From positions 17,245-81,244 of the forward strand of contig NZ_JASISO010000039.1 of NCBI RefSeq assembly GCF_030063135.1: a DNA stretch of 64,000 nucleotides. Direction: 5' to 3'. Position 1 is the stretch's first letter. The number at the start of each line of letters is the position of its first letter. This document shows positions 15,548 through 23,596 of this stretch, piece by piece. The notes under the pieces were generated by a model. The model ran no database searches. It was not told the origin of the DNA and was given only the letters and a program-made list of their open reading frames with translations. Origin of the DNA: Streptomyces sp. G-G2 (GTDB taxonomy: Bacteria > Actinomycetota > Actinomycetes > Streptomycetales > Streptomycetaceae). The position numbers and the translations under genes are program-made.

Positions 15548-15695
15548 CCCACGGTCCGACTCGGGGGGGGAGGAGCCAGACCGGGTTAGCACGGTCGCGA
15601 ACGATCCGTGACTTCCATGGTGTACCCGAGAGGCCTCTCAGGCAAACCCACGCGCCACACCCTTACGCCGAATGGTGGGCGCATATGCTCGGCAC

Positions 15696-16547
15696 GTGGA
15701 AAATCAGCCCTTGCCGCACTCCTCGCCTCGCACCGCCGCCTTCTTCGACCTGGACAAGACGGTCATTGCGAAGTCGAGCACGCTGACGTTCAGCAAGTCC
15801 TTCTACCAGGGCGGCCTGATCAACCGGCGAGCGGTGCTGCGCACCGCCTACACCCAGTTCATCTTCCTGGCCGGCGGCGCCGACCACGACCAGATGGAGC
15901 GGATGCGGGAGTACCTCTCCGCCCTCTGCAAGGGGTGGAACGTGCAGCAAGTACGGGAGATCGTCGCCGAAGCCCTGCACGACCTCATCGATCCGATCAT
16001 CTACGACGAGGCAGCGTCACTCATCGAGGCCCACCACACCGCGGGCCGCGACGTGGTGATCGTGTCCACCTCCGGCGCGGAGGTGGTCGAGCCGATCGGC
16101 GAGATGCTCGGCGCCGACCGGGTCGTCGCCACGCGCATGGTGGTCGGCGAGGACGGCTGCTTCACGGGCGAGATCGACTACTACGCCTACGGTCCCACCA
16201 AGGCCGAAGCCGTAAGGGAGTTGGCCGAGTCCGAGGGCTACGACCTCGCGCGGTGCTACGCCTACAGCGACTCGGCGACGGACATCCCGATGCTGGAGGC
16301 GGTCGGCCACCCGCACGCGGTCAACCCCGACCGGGCGTTGCGCCGCGAGGCGATCGCCCGCGAGTGGCCCGTACTGGTCTTCAACCGGCCGGTCCGGCTC
16401 AAGCAGCGGCTGCCCGGACTGTCGATGCCGCCGCGTCCCGCGCTCATCGCGGCGGCGGCCGTGGGCGCCGCCGCGGTCACGGCGGGCCTGGTCTGGTACG
16501 CCGGCCGCCGCCGTGCGGGCGCCCTCGCGGCCATCACCTCGGCCTGA
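15696..16547 (+). CDS. HAD-IB family phosphatase (SerB-related) with C-terminal membrane anchor
   Basis: 283 residues. HAD motif I is FFDLDKTV (nucleophile Asp), motif II is VIVSTSG, and motif III/IV is AYSDSATDIPML. The C-terminus has a single hydrophobic helix (ALIAAAAVGAAAVTAGLVW) followed by RRR, so the enzyme is tail-anchored with the catalytic part in the cytoplasm. In S. coelicolor the equivalent is annotated as a morphological-differentiation-associated protein related to SerB. I choose GTG 15696: TATGCT (15684-15689) ends six bases before it, giving a leaderless mRNA; the in-frame ATG 15672 lacks a ribosome site and lies upstream of that -10. The substrate is unknown. Confidence 0.87.
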   Translation: MENQPLPHSSPRTAAFFDLDKTVIAKSSTLTFSKSFYQGGLINRRAVLRTAYTQFIFLAGGADHDQMERMREYLSALCKGWNVQQVREIVAEALHDLIDPIIYDEAASLIEAHHTAGRDVVIVSTSGAEVVEPIGEMLGADRVVATRMVVGEDGCFTGEIDYYAYGPTKAEAVRELAESEGYDLARCYAYSDSATDIPMLEAVGHPHAVNPDRALRREAIAREWPVLVFNRPVRLKQRLPGLSMPPRPALIAAAAVGAAAVTAGLVWYAGRRRAGALAAITSA

Positions 16548-16800
16548 CCCGACCACCCCGGCCCGACCCCCGCTCCACCTCCACCCCGCCCCCACCCCGG
16601 CCCGCCCAAAGCCGAGCCGGGGGCGGCCACGAGCCAGGCCGGGGGTGCTGACCAGCCCAGAAACACCCTGTCCGGTTCGCCCCGGCTCGTCCCGGAAAGT
16701 AAAGAAGTGAGGCTAGGGGTTCCGCTTACTTCGGAAGCGGGGTACAAATGAGTCAACGGCCCGCGAGACCAAAGAACATCCGAGAGGATCATCTTTAACC

Positions 16801-16998
16801 GCAGTAAGGCCCACGGACCGAGCATGACGCATGAACGCCGAGCACCCACGCGACGTCGACCCGTCGATTACGGGCCAGCCGCACCAGGTAACGGGCAAAG
16901 TTCCCGACCTGATGGGCATACATCGAGGACGCTTGGTAACTGGGCGTGAATGCCAGCGGCGACACCAAAGCAAGACGGTGTCGCCGCAACCCTTTTTT
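16801..16998 (+). ncRNA. probable 6S-like RNA (scr3559-type)
   Basis: About 200 nt between convergent genes. It begins roughly 255 nt after the HAD stop, which agrees with my memory of S. coelicolor scr3559 (192 nt, 6S-like). It ends in a strong intrinsic terminator with T6 at 16993-16998. The interior can fold as a long rod: GCATGAACGCC (16829-16839) pairs with GGCGTGAATGC (16943-16953) across a small internal loop, and CAGGT pairs with ACCTG around a CGGG/CCCG hairpin near 16884-16910. 6S RNA sequesters sigma-70-type RNA polymerase. The 5' end is not fixed; GGGTAC at 16740-16745 resembles a sigma-B-type -10 and would give a longer RNA. Confidence 0.7.
16956..16998 (+). terminator. Rho-independent terminator of the 6S-like RNA
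   Basis: A perfect 11-bp stem, GCGGCGACACC (16956-16966) with GGTGTCGCCGC (16977-16987), is followed by AACCC and six T residues. It is strongly plus-strand oriented; the minus strand has no T run. Confidence 0.9.
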
Positions 16999-17094
16999 CG
17001 CCTCCGCGCAGGCCCCTCCCCGGCGCCCCGGCGCCTTCCGAGCGCCCCACAAGCGCCTTGACGGCCGTTTTCGGGCCGTTCCCGCCCCGAACCC

Positions 17095-17970
17095 TCAGGC
17101 GGCGCCGCGCTGGAGCGCCTCGCAGACAGCCGTCGACTCACGGACACCGAGTTCGACCGCCCGGCCGCAGTGCGCGATCCAGGCCGCCATCCCCTGCGGG
17201 GTTCCGGACACATAGCCCTCGAACGCCGCGAGGTACGCCGCCGCACCCTGTTCGGCGTGCCCCACCTCGGCCGGGCAGATCGCCTTCGGGTCCAGGCCGC
17301 TGTTGATGAGCACGATCCGCTCGGCGGCGCGCGCGACCAGGCCGTTGTACGTACCGAAGGGCCGCAGCGCGAGCAGTTCGCCGTGCACCACCGCCGCCGT
17401 GACCAGCGCCGGAGCCGAACTCCCGCCGATGATCAGCCCGGACAGCCCCTCCAGCCGTCCCGCGACCTCGACCGCGTCCGGCAGCGGCAGCTCCACCAGC
17501 GGCTCGTCCACCGGCTCACCCGCCAGCCGAGGGCGCCCCACCGTGTCCCCCGAGCCAAAACCAGAACCTGCGGCCGAATCGGCACCCGCACCCAGACCCG
17601 CTCCCGCGCCCACCTGCCCCACCGCCACCAGGTGCAGCCGCGCCAGCACGCGCATCGGCGACTGCCGCCAGATACTCAGCAGCTGCCCGGCCTCGGCGGT
17701 GAGCCGCAGCGCCGCACCCACGGTCCGCGCCTGCGCGTCCAGGCTGAAGTCGCTGCGCCGCCGAACCTCCTCCAAGGCCCAGTCCGCGCCGGAGAGCGCC
17801 GCACTGCCGCGCGCCGCCCGCAGCGCGGCCTCCGAGGTGATCTCCCCGGCGCGCCGACGCATCACCCGGTGTCCGTAGACCCGGTCCACGGCCCTGCGTA
17901 CGGAGTCGACCGCGTCCGGAACACCGGGAAGCGAGGCCAGGGCGACCAGCGGGTCAGTAGCACTACTCAT
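17095..17970 (-). CDS. degenerate Fic-like protein (often annotated oxidoreductase)
   Basis: 291 residues. ALSGADWALEEVRRR resembles the Fic inhibitory/entry region, and VHGELLALRPFGTYNGLVARAAERIVL aligns with the Fic core H-x-F-x-x-G-N-G-R-x-x-R, but the catalytic His is Arg and GNGR is reduced to YNGLVAR. AMP transfer is therefore unlikely by the known mechanism. A Gly/Ala-rich insert of about 30 residues (residues 130-160) separates two helical halves. ATG 17970: on the minus strand TAGGCT (17984-17979) ends eight bases before it, so the mRNA is probably leaderless. It is divergent from the MinD-like gene and convergent to the 6S-like RNA. Confidence 0.72.
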   Translation of the reverse strand: MSSATDPLVALASLPGVPDAVDSVRRAVDRVYGHRVMRRRAGEITSEAALRAARGSAALSGADWALEEVRRRSDFSLDAQARTVGAALRLTAEAGQLLSIWRQSPMRVLARLHLVAVGQVGAGAGLGAGADSAAGSGFGSGDTVGRPRLAGEPVDEPLVELPLPDAVEVAGRLEGLSGLIIGGSSAPALVTAAVVHGELLALRPFGTYNGLVARAAERIVLINSGLDPKAICPAEVGHAEQGAAAYLAAFEGYVSGTPQGMAAWIAHCGRAVELGVRESTAVCEALQRGAA

Positions 17971-17978
17971 AAGTAGGG

Positions 17979-18071
17979 AGCCTACGCACTGCCCACCCAT
18001 AGCACCGACCCCTCCTTGGAGTGGTCTTCTTCACTCACATCGACCACGTCACGCAACCAACCGACTACGCT
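17979..18071. promoter_or_regulatory. divergent leaderless promoter pair
   Basis: Minus-strand TAGGCT (17984-17979) serves the Fic-like gene starting at 17970, and plus-strand TACGCT (18066-18071) serves the MinD-like gene starting at 18080. Both end eight bases before the start codon. No convincing -35 boxes are seen. Confidence 0.5.
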
Positions 18072-18079
18072 TGGTGAAC

Positions 18080-19210
18080 ATGAAGATCGCTTTCGTGGGA
18101 AAGGGCGGCAGCGGCAAGAGCACGCTGTCCTCCCTCTTCATCCGCCACCTCGCAGCCAATGAGGCCCCCGTCGTCGCGGTGGACGCCGACATCAACCAGC
18201 ACCTCGGGGCCGCGCTCGGCCTCACCGAGGAAGAGGCCGCCGCGATGCCCGCCATGGGCGCGCACCTGCCCCTGATCAAGGATTACCTGCGCGGCTCCAA
18301 TCCCCGCATCAGCTCCGCCGACGCGATGATCAAGACCACCCCACCCGGCGCCGGATCCCGCCTGCTGCGCGTCGCCGAGGACAACCCGGTCTACGACGCG
18401 TGCGCCCGCACCGTCAACCTCGACGGCCACGAGGAGGGCGACGTCGAGTACGTCCGGCTCATGGCCACCGGCCCCTTCACGGAATCCGATCTGGGCGTGG
18501 CCTGCTACCACTCGAAGGTCGGGGCGGTCGAACTCTGCCTGAACCACCTCGTGGACGGGCCCGACGAGTACGTCGTCGTCGACATGACGGCCGGGTCGGA
18601 CTCCTTCGCCTCGGGCATGTTCACCCGCTTCGACATGACCTTCCTGGTCGCCGAGCCGACCCTCAAGGGCGTCTCCGTCTACCGCCAGTACAAGGAGTAC
18701 GCGCGGAACTTCGGGATCACGCTCAAGGTCGTCGGGAACAAGGTGCAGGGACAGGACGACGTCGACTTCCTGCGCGCCGAGGTCGGTGACGACCTGCTCG
18801 TCACCGTCGGGCACTCGGACTGGGTCCGGTCGATGGAGAAGGGCCGTCCCGCTCCCTTCGACCTGCTGGAGGCGACCAACCGGCTGGCCCTGCAGACCCT
18901 CCAGGACGCGGCGGACGACTCGTACGCCGGGCGCGACTGGGCCCGGTACACCGAACAGATGGTGCACTTCCACCGGAAGAACGCCGAGAGCTGGGGCAAC
19001 GCCAAGACCGGGGCCGACCTGGCGGACCAGATCGACCCCGATTTCGTCCTGCACGAACGGCTCGGCCAACAGCGGCCCGGCGAAGCCGCCGGGGATCAGC
19101 AGGTCGGCGAGACCGTCGGCGGGTCCGTCAGCGAGTGCTCCGAGGAGGACTCGGAGGAGGCCGCCGACGGGTCGTTCAGTTCTCCTCTGCCGACTCCGCA
19201 GCCGGCTTGA
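18080..19210 (+). CDS. MinD/CooC-like ATPase, unknown cargo
   Basis: 376 residues. The deviant Walker A is FVGKGGSGKST at residues 5-15, typical of the CooC/MinD/ArsA branch, with VDADINQHLG as the next nucleotide motif and VVVDMTAGSDSFASGMF as Walker B/switch II. CooC-like proteins insert metals or mature enzymes; no client enzyme is nearby, so the role is open. I choose ATG 18080 (MKIAFVGKG), eight bases after TACGCT, which predicts a leaderless mRNA. The C-terminal ~40 residues are Glu/Ala/Ser-rich and the last 35 bp overlap the convergent deacetylase gene. Confidence 0.85.
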   Translation: MKIAFVGKGGSGKSTLSSLFIRHLAANEAPVVAVDADINQHLGAALGLTEEEAAAMPAMGAHLPLIKDYLRGSNPRISSADAMIKTTPPGAGSRLLRVAEDNPVYDACARTVNLDGHEEGDVEYVRLMATGPFTESDLGVACYHSKVGAVELCLNHLVDGPDEYVVVDMTAGSDSFASGMFTRFDMTFLVAEPTLKGVSVYRQYKEYARNFGITLKVVGNKVQGQDDVDFLRAEVGDDLLVTVGHSDWVRSMEKGRPAPFDLLEATNRLALQTLQDAADDSYAGRDWARYTEQMVHFHRKNAESWGNAKTGADLADQIDPDFVLHERLGQQRPGEAAGDQQVGETVGGSVSECSEEDSEEAADGSFSSPLPTPQPA

Positions 19211-20483
19211 CGCCCGCGGGCGCCGCGGGAGCGGAGGGCGGAGTGGCCGGACCGGTCGTCAGGAACTTCGGCCAGCCCTCCTTCGGCGTCTGGCCGACGT
19301 CGAGGGTGCGCATCCACTCCAGGGTCTTGGGGTCCTGCGCGTCCAGCCAGTCGGCCAGCTCGCGGAACGTGACGCAGCGGACCTCCTTCTGCGTGCACAT
19401 GCCCTTGATGGAGTCCTCGACGGCGCGCATGTAGGTGCCGCCGTTCCAGGACTCGAAGTGGTTGCCGATGATCATCGGCGCGCGGTTGCCCTGGTAGACG
19501 CGGTCGAAGGCCTTCATCAGGCCGTCGCGCATCTGCTCACCCCAGTAGGCGTGCTGCGAGGGGTCGCCCTGGGTGGTCGTACCGGACTGGTTGACCAGGT
19601 AGTTGTAGTCCATGCTGAGCGTTTCGAACGCCCGGCCCGGCATGGGCACCAGTTGGAGCGGCAGGTCCCACAGGCCGTCCGTCTTCTTGGGCCAGATCTG
19701 CTTGCTGATCCCGCTGGAGTCGTAGCGGAAGCCCATGTCCTTCGCCGCCAGCATGAAGTTCTTCTGGCCCTCGAGGCAGGGGGTGCGGGCGCCGATCAGC
19801 TCCTTGTCGTAGTCGAAGGGGAGCGCCTTCTCCTGCTTGAGGCCCGGCGTGTTCGTCTTCCAGGACTTGACGAAGGACTTGGCCTGGTTGATCTCGCTCT
19901 TCCACTCGTCGACCGACCAGGTGCCGACGCCGCCCTCGGGACCGCAGAAGTGGCCGTTGAAGTGGGTGCCGATCTCGTTGCCCTCCAGCCAGGCACCGCG
20001 GACCTGCTCGGCGGTGTCCTTGATGCCCTGGAGGTCACCGAACCCGATGTCGGAGCGGCCCGGTGCGTGCTGAGGTGCGGTGTAGAGGGAACGCTTCTCC
20101 TCGGGGAGCATGTAGACGCCGCTGAGGAAATACGTCATCCGCGCGTTGTACTGCTTGCCGACCCCGCGGAAGTGCGAGAAGAGTTTCTGACTGTCCTCGC
20201 CCGCCCCGTCCCAGGAGAAGACGACGAATTGCGGGGGCTTCTCGCCGGGCTTCAGCTTTTCCGGCTTGCCCACGTTCGGCTGCGTGCCGGTGTACGAGGT
20301 CGAGCCGTCGCCGATCATCCGCAGGACGCTGCCCGGGGCTTCCGGCGCGGCGGCGCCCTTCTTGGCCTGGCTGCCCGCGGCGCCGATGCGCTTGGCCGGC
20401 TCCGAGGCGCTGCACCCGGTCACGCCCAGGACCAGCGCCGTGGCGACCAGGCCGCCGGCGATCTTCTTCGTGGCGGCCATCAT
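19176..20483 (-). CDS. secreted lipoprotein with NodB-like polysaccharide deacetylase domain
   Basis: 435 residues. A lipoprotein signal (KK, hydrophobic core, GVTGCSA with the lipid Cys near 24) leads to a deacetylase-like domain: motif 1 appears as FVVFSWDGAGE (one Asp where canonical NodB has TFDD) and motif 2 as GTHFNGH, the metal-binding H-x-x-x-H. It should sit on the outer membrane face and act on cell-wall or extracellular polysaccharide. ATG 20483, or 20480 in tandem, with GAGGTGGGCGG upstream. The 3' end overlaps the convergent MinD-like gene by 35 bp. The atypical motif 1 leaves activity unproven. Confidence 0.85.
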   Translation of the reverse strand: MMAATKKIAGGLVATALVLGVTGCSASEPAKRIGAAGSQAKKGAAAPEAPGSVLRMIGDGSTSYTGTQPNVGKPEKLKPGEKPPQFVVFSWDGAGEDSQKLFSHFRGVGKQYNARMTYFLSGVYMLPEEKRSLYTAPQHAPGRSDIGFGDLQGIKDTAEQVRGAWLEGNEIGTHFNGHFCGPEGGVGTWSVDEWKSEINQAKSFVKSWKTNTPGLKQEKALPFDYDKELIGARTPCLEGQKNFMLAAKDMGFRYDSSGISKQIWPKKTDGLWDLPLQLVPMPGRAFETLSMDYNYLVNQSGTTTQGDPSQHAYWGEQMRDGLMKAFDRVYQGNRAPMIIGNHFESWNGGTYMRAVEDSIKGMCTQKEVRCVTFRELADWLDAQDPKTLEWMRTLDVGQTPKEGWPKFLTTGPATPPSAPAAPAGVKPAAESAEEN

Positions 20484-20592
20484 CCGCCCACCTCATCCCT
20501 TGCCCGTTTCGGTGTTCCGCACGTTCCGCGTTCGGGCTGAAACGTCGCATGGGCACCACTCCGGGAAAGGTATGACAAGCCCGACTAAATGC

Positions 20593-20613
20593 TTAATCAC
20601 CCTTGAGGGTTAA
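20593..20613. promoter_or_regulatory. palindrome in the A/T-rich divergent spacer
   Basis: TTAATCACCCTTGAGGGTTAA contains the inverted repeat ACCCT-TG-AGGGT flanked by TTAA on both sides. The spacer 20484-20727 between the deacetylase and the SulP gene is unusually A/T-rich for this genome and probably holds both promoters; the palindrome could be an operator. Confidence 0.4.
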
Positions 20614-20727
20614 TTCGTAGACCATTTAACCCCTATGTCTGGCCATGGACTTTACTCTGCATTACCATCCATTTACCGAGTGTTGATACTCCCGCCGCTT
20701 CACCCCTGCCCCCAGAGGAGACGGGAA

Positions 20728-23382
20728 ATGACCCCCAGCGCCCCCACGCGCACCGACCAGCCCGCACCGCCGTCTCGCATGTCGCCCCGGATCCCGCCCC
20801 GGTTCACGGCCGACCTGTCCGCCTCCGTCGCCGTCTTCTTGATCGCCCTGCCGTTCTCCCTGGGCGTCGCCCTCGCCACCGGTTCCCCCCTCCAGGCCGG
20901 TCTCGTGGCCGCCGCCGTCGGCGGGATCATCGCCGGACGGCTCGGCGGAGCCCCGCTCCAGGTGAGCGGTCCCGCCGGCGGGCTGACCGTCGTGACCGCC
21001 GGGTTGATCCAGCACTACGGCTGGCGCACCACCTGTGCGATCACCGTGCTCGCCGGGCTCTGCCAGCTCGCCCTGGCCCTGCTGCGCACCGCCCGCTCGG
21101 CGCTCATGGTCAGCCCGTCCGTCGTGCACGGGATGCTCGCGGGCGTCGGTGTGACGATCGCGCTCGCCCAACTCCACATCGTGCTCGGCGGCACTCCGCA
21201 GAGCTCCGCCGTGGCCAACATCCAGGGCCTGCCCGCCCAGTTGGCCGCGCCACACCCCGCCGCGCTCGCCGTCAGCGCGCTCACCCTGACCGTGCTCTTC
21301 GGCTGGACCCGGCTCCCCGGGCGGGCCGGGCGGGCGCTGCGCAAGGTTCCGGCGGCGCTCGGCGCGGTCGCCGCGGCCACCGCCTTCGCGGCGTTCGCCG
21401 GGCTCTCCCTGCCCCGGGTCGACCTGCCGTCCTGGCGCGACCACGTCCTGCCCGCGCTGCCCGAGGGGCCCGTCCTCGGCATCCTCGCGGCGGTACTGAC
21501 CGTCACTCTGGTCGGCAGTGTGGAATCACTGCTGTCCGCCGTCGCCACCGACAAGCTGATCGCCTCCAGCCGCGTTACGGGGGACCGCCCGCCGCGCGCC
21601 GACCTGGACCGGGAACTGCGCGGCCAGGGCGTGGCCAACATCGTCTCCGGAGCATTGGGCGGGCTGCCCGTCGCGGGCGGGGCCACCCGCAGCGTGGCCA
21701 ACGTCAAGTCCGGCGCGGTCAGCCGGAGGTCGTCGATGCTGCACGGGCTCTGGGTGCTGCTCGCGGCGGGGCTGCTCGTACCCGTCCTCGACCTGATCCC
21801 GCTGGCCGCGCTGGCCGCCCTCGTCATGACCGTCGGCGTACAGATGGCCGGCATCAGGCACCTGCGCAGCGTCAGCCGCCATCGCGAGATCATCGTCTAC
21901 CTCACCACCCTCACGGCCGTGGTGCTCGGCGGGGTGCTCGAAGGGGTGGCCATCGGGGTCGCGGTCGCCGTCGCCATCGCCCTGCACCGGCTGGCGCGTA
22001 CCCGGATCACCATGGAAGTACAGGACGACGGACGGGTCCACCGGGTGTGGGCGCGCGGCCAGTTGACCTTCCTCGCGGTCCCGCGGCTCAGCCGGGTGCT
22101 GGGCCAGATCCCGCAGCACGGGCACGCGGTGATCGAGCTGGACGGTTCGTTCATCGACCACGCCGCCTACGAGACCCTGCAGGACTGGCAGGACTCCCAT
22201 CTCGCGCACGGGGGTTCGGTGGAGGTCACCGGCCGCTCGGGGGCCAGGATCGGCGAGCCCGGCCGGACGCAGCGCGGTGCCCACCACTGCTGCCGGCCCT
22301 GGACCCCCTGGCAGAACCACTGCGACCACCGGGCACCGGAGGACCACGCGGAGGACCCCTCGACGAACCGTTCGGGGGACCTGCCCGTGGAGCTCTCGGA
22401 GGCGGCGCCCTTCGCGGGCCCTCCCGCGCAGGCCGCTCCCCCGGCACCCGCGGGACCCGTCAGGGCGGTGCGGCCCGGTCCGGCGCAGCGGCGTCGCGGT
22501 GCCGGACAGCTGGCCAGCGGGATCGGCGCCTTCCAGCGCGATACCGCCCCCCACGTCCGGGACGAGCTGGCCCGGCTGGCGCGCGAGGGCCAGCGCCCCT
22601 CGCAGCTCTTCCTCACCTGCGCGGATTCCCGGCTGGTCACCAGCATGATCACGGCCAGCGGCCCGGGCGACCTGTTCACCGTCCGCAATGTCGGCAATCT
22701 GGTCCCGCTGCCCGGCGCCGAGGCCACGGACGACTCCGTCGCGGCCGCCATCGAGTACGCCGTGGACGTGCTCATGGTGGACAGCATCACGGTCTGCGGC
22801 CACTCGGGCTGCGGGGCGATGCAGGCGCTGCTCACTGCCTCGCCCGGGGCGCCGATGACCCCGCTGCGGCGCTGGCTGCGGCACGGTCTGCCCAGTCTGG
22901 AACGGATGGCCAGCCGTCACCACGCCTGGGTCCGGATCTCGGGCAGGCTGCCCGCGGACGCCGTCGAGCAGCTGTGCCTGACCAATGTGGTGCAGCAGCT
23001 GGAGCACCTCAGGGCCCACGATTCGGTGGCGCGCAGGCTGGCCGAGGGCACCCTGGAGCTGCACGGGATGTACTTCCACGTGGGTGAGGCCCAGGCCTAT
23101 CTGCTCTCGCAGGGCGAGGACTTCTTCGACTGCCGGGTCTTCGACAGCGTCCTGCCGGACGCCAGGACGGACGCCAGGACGGACGCCAGGGCGAACCCCA
23201 GGCCGGACACCAGGCCGGACACCAGACTGGGCAGCATGGCGGGCACCAGGCTGAGCACCAGGGCGGGCTTCAGGCTGGGCAGCATGCTGGGCGCCAAGCC
23301 GAACACCGGGCCGGACACCCAGGGGGCAAAAGCAGCCAAGCAGGATTCCCCTGCCTCACCCCGGGCGGCCACGCCCGTGTGA
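20728..23382 (+). CDS. SulP-family anion transporter fused to beta-carbonic anhydrase
   Basis: 884 residues. Residues ~30-430 form the SulP transport domain with some 10-12 membrane helices and a degenerate STAS region to ~505. A Cys/His-rich linker (HHCCRPWTPWQNHCDH, about 519-534) follows, then a beta-carbonic anhydrase with zinc ligands Cys631 and Asp633 (CADSR), His692 and Cys695 (GHSGCGAM). Such fusions are thought to move bicarbonate while interconverting CO2 and HCO3-. ATG 20728 follows GAGGAGACGGG; the longer open frame starts in leader DNA. The C-terminal ~75 residues are a degenerate repeat of Asp-Ala-Arg-Thr-type units. A strong hairpin follows at 23412-23451. Confidence 0.92.
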   Translation: MTPSAPTRTDQPAPPSRMSPRIPPRFTADLSASVAVFLIALPFSLGVALATGSPLQAGLVAAAVGGIIAGRLGGAPLQVSGPAGGLTVVTAGLIQHYGWRTTCAITVLAGLCQLALALLRTARSALMVSPSVVHGMLAGVGVTIALAQLHIVLGGTPQSSAVANIQGLPAQLAAPHPAALAVSALTLTVLFGWTRLPGRAGRALRKVPAALGAVAAATAFAAFAGLSLPRVDLPSWRDHVLPALPEGPVLGILAAVLTVTLVGSVESLLSAVATDKLIASSRVTGDRPPRADLDRELRGQGVANIVSGALGGLPVAGGATRSVANVKSGAVSRRSSMLHGLWVLLAAGLLVPVLDLIPLAALAALVMTVGVQMAGIRHLRSVSRHREIIVYLTTLTAVVLGGVLEGVAIGVAVAVAIALHRLARTRITMEVQDDGRVHRVWARGQLTFLAVPRLSRVLGQIPQHGHAVIELDGSFIDHAAYETLQDWQDSHLAHGGSVEVTGRSGARIGEPGRTQRGAHHCCRPWTPWQNHCDHRAPEDHAEDPSTNRSGDLPVELSEAAPFAGPPAQAAPPAPAGPVRAVRPGPAQRRRGAGQLASGIGAFQRDTAPHVRDELARLAREGQRPSQLFLTCADSRLVTSMITASGPGDLFTVRNVGNLVPLPGAEATDDSVAAAIEYAVDVLMVDSITVCGHSGCGAMQALLTASPGAPMTPLRRWLRHGLPSLERMASRHHAWVRISGRLPADAVEQLCLTNVVQQLEHLRAHDSVARRLAEGTLELHGMYFHVGEAQAYLLSQGEDFFDCRVFDSVLPDARTDARTDARANPRPDTRPDTRLGSMAGTRLSTRAGFRLGSMLGAKPNTGPDTQGAKAAKQDSPASPRAATPV
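23158..23230 (+). repeat. 12-bp in-frame tandem repeat at the SulP-CA C-terminus
   Basis: Copies of GACGCCAGGACG, drifting to GACACCAGGCCG, encode DART, DARA and DTRP units. Looser copies continue to about 23320 with the short segment LGSM occurring twice. Confidence 0.8.
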
Positions 23383-23411
23383 CCCGATACGCTCCGTTCC
23401 GCGAGCCCCTC

Positions 23412-23451
23412 GATGGCCTCTTCCCGCACTCTGTCGCGGGAAGGGGCCATC
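23412..23451 (+). terminator. strong hairpin after the SulP-CA gene
   Basis: A 16-bp inverted repeat, GATGGCCTCTTCCCGC with its complement at 23436-23451, has one G-T wobble and an 8-nt loop. It lies 30 nt after the stop codon. No T run is present, as is common for Streptomyces terminators. Confidence 0.7.
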
Positions 23452-23497
23452 GGCGCCTGCCCGCCCAGGGGTCGGGACATCCAGCCAGCCGTGCTAT

Positions 23498-23509
23498 AGG
23501 TCTAAACCA
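23498..23509 (+). promoter_or_regulatory. DasR-like operator upstream of acsA
   Basis: AGGTCTAAACCA matches the palindromic DasR element core TGGTCTAGACCA at 10 of 12 positions. It lies 88 nt upstream of the acsA start and ahead of TTGTCA (23524-23529), a possible -35. DasR controls N-acetylglucosamine use, which releases acetate. Confidence 0.4.
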
Positions 23510-23596
23510 ATTTCCGGCAAGGGCTTGTCACCTGGGTGTCTGACCTGATGAGCTATACCCGGGGACACAACGGACACCCTGGGAAAGGGAGATGTC

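Noticed and set aside
15620..15655. Possible glycine riboswitch: GAGAGGCCTCTCAGGCAAAC resembles the closing end of gcvT-type aptamers.
   Set aside because: The core CCGAAGG-type and purine-rich elements of the aptamer are missing upstream, and the downstream gene is a HAD phosphatase; the match is a short palindrome by chance.
16713..17246. Minus-strand open frames across the 6S-like RNA (one with segments such as VGNFARYLVRLAR).
   Set aside because: They run antisense to a structured RNA with a plus-strand terminator, lack a ribosome site and a recognisable domain; any conservation would come from the RNA.
20635..20727. Extended start of the SulP-CA frame.
   Set aside because: The DNA is A/T-rich leader; the ATG at 20728 has a strong ribosome site.
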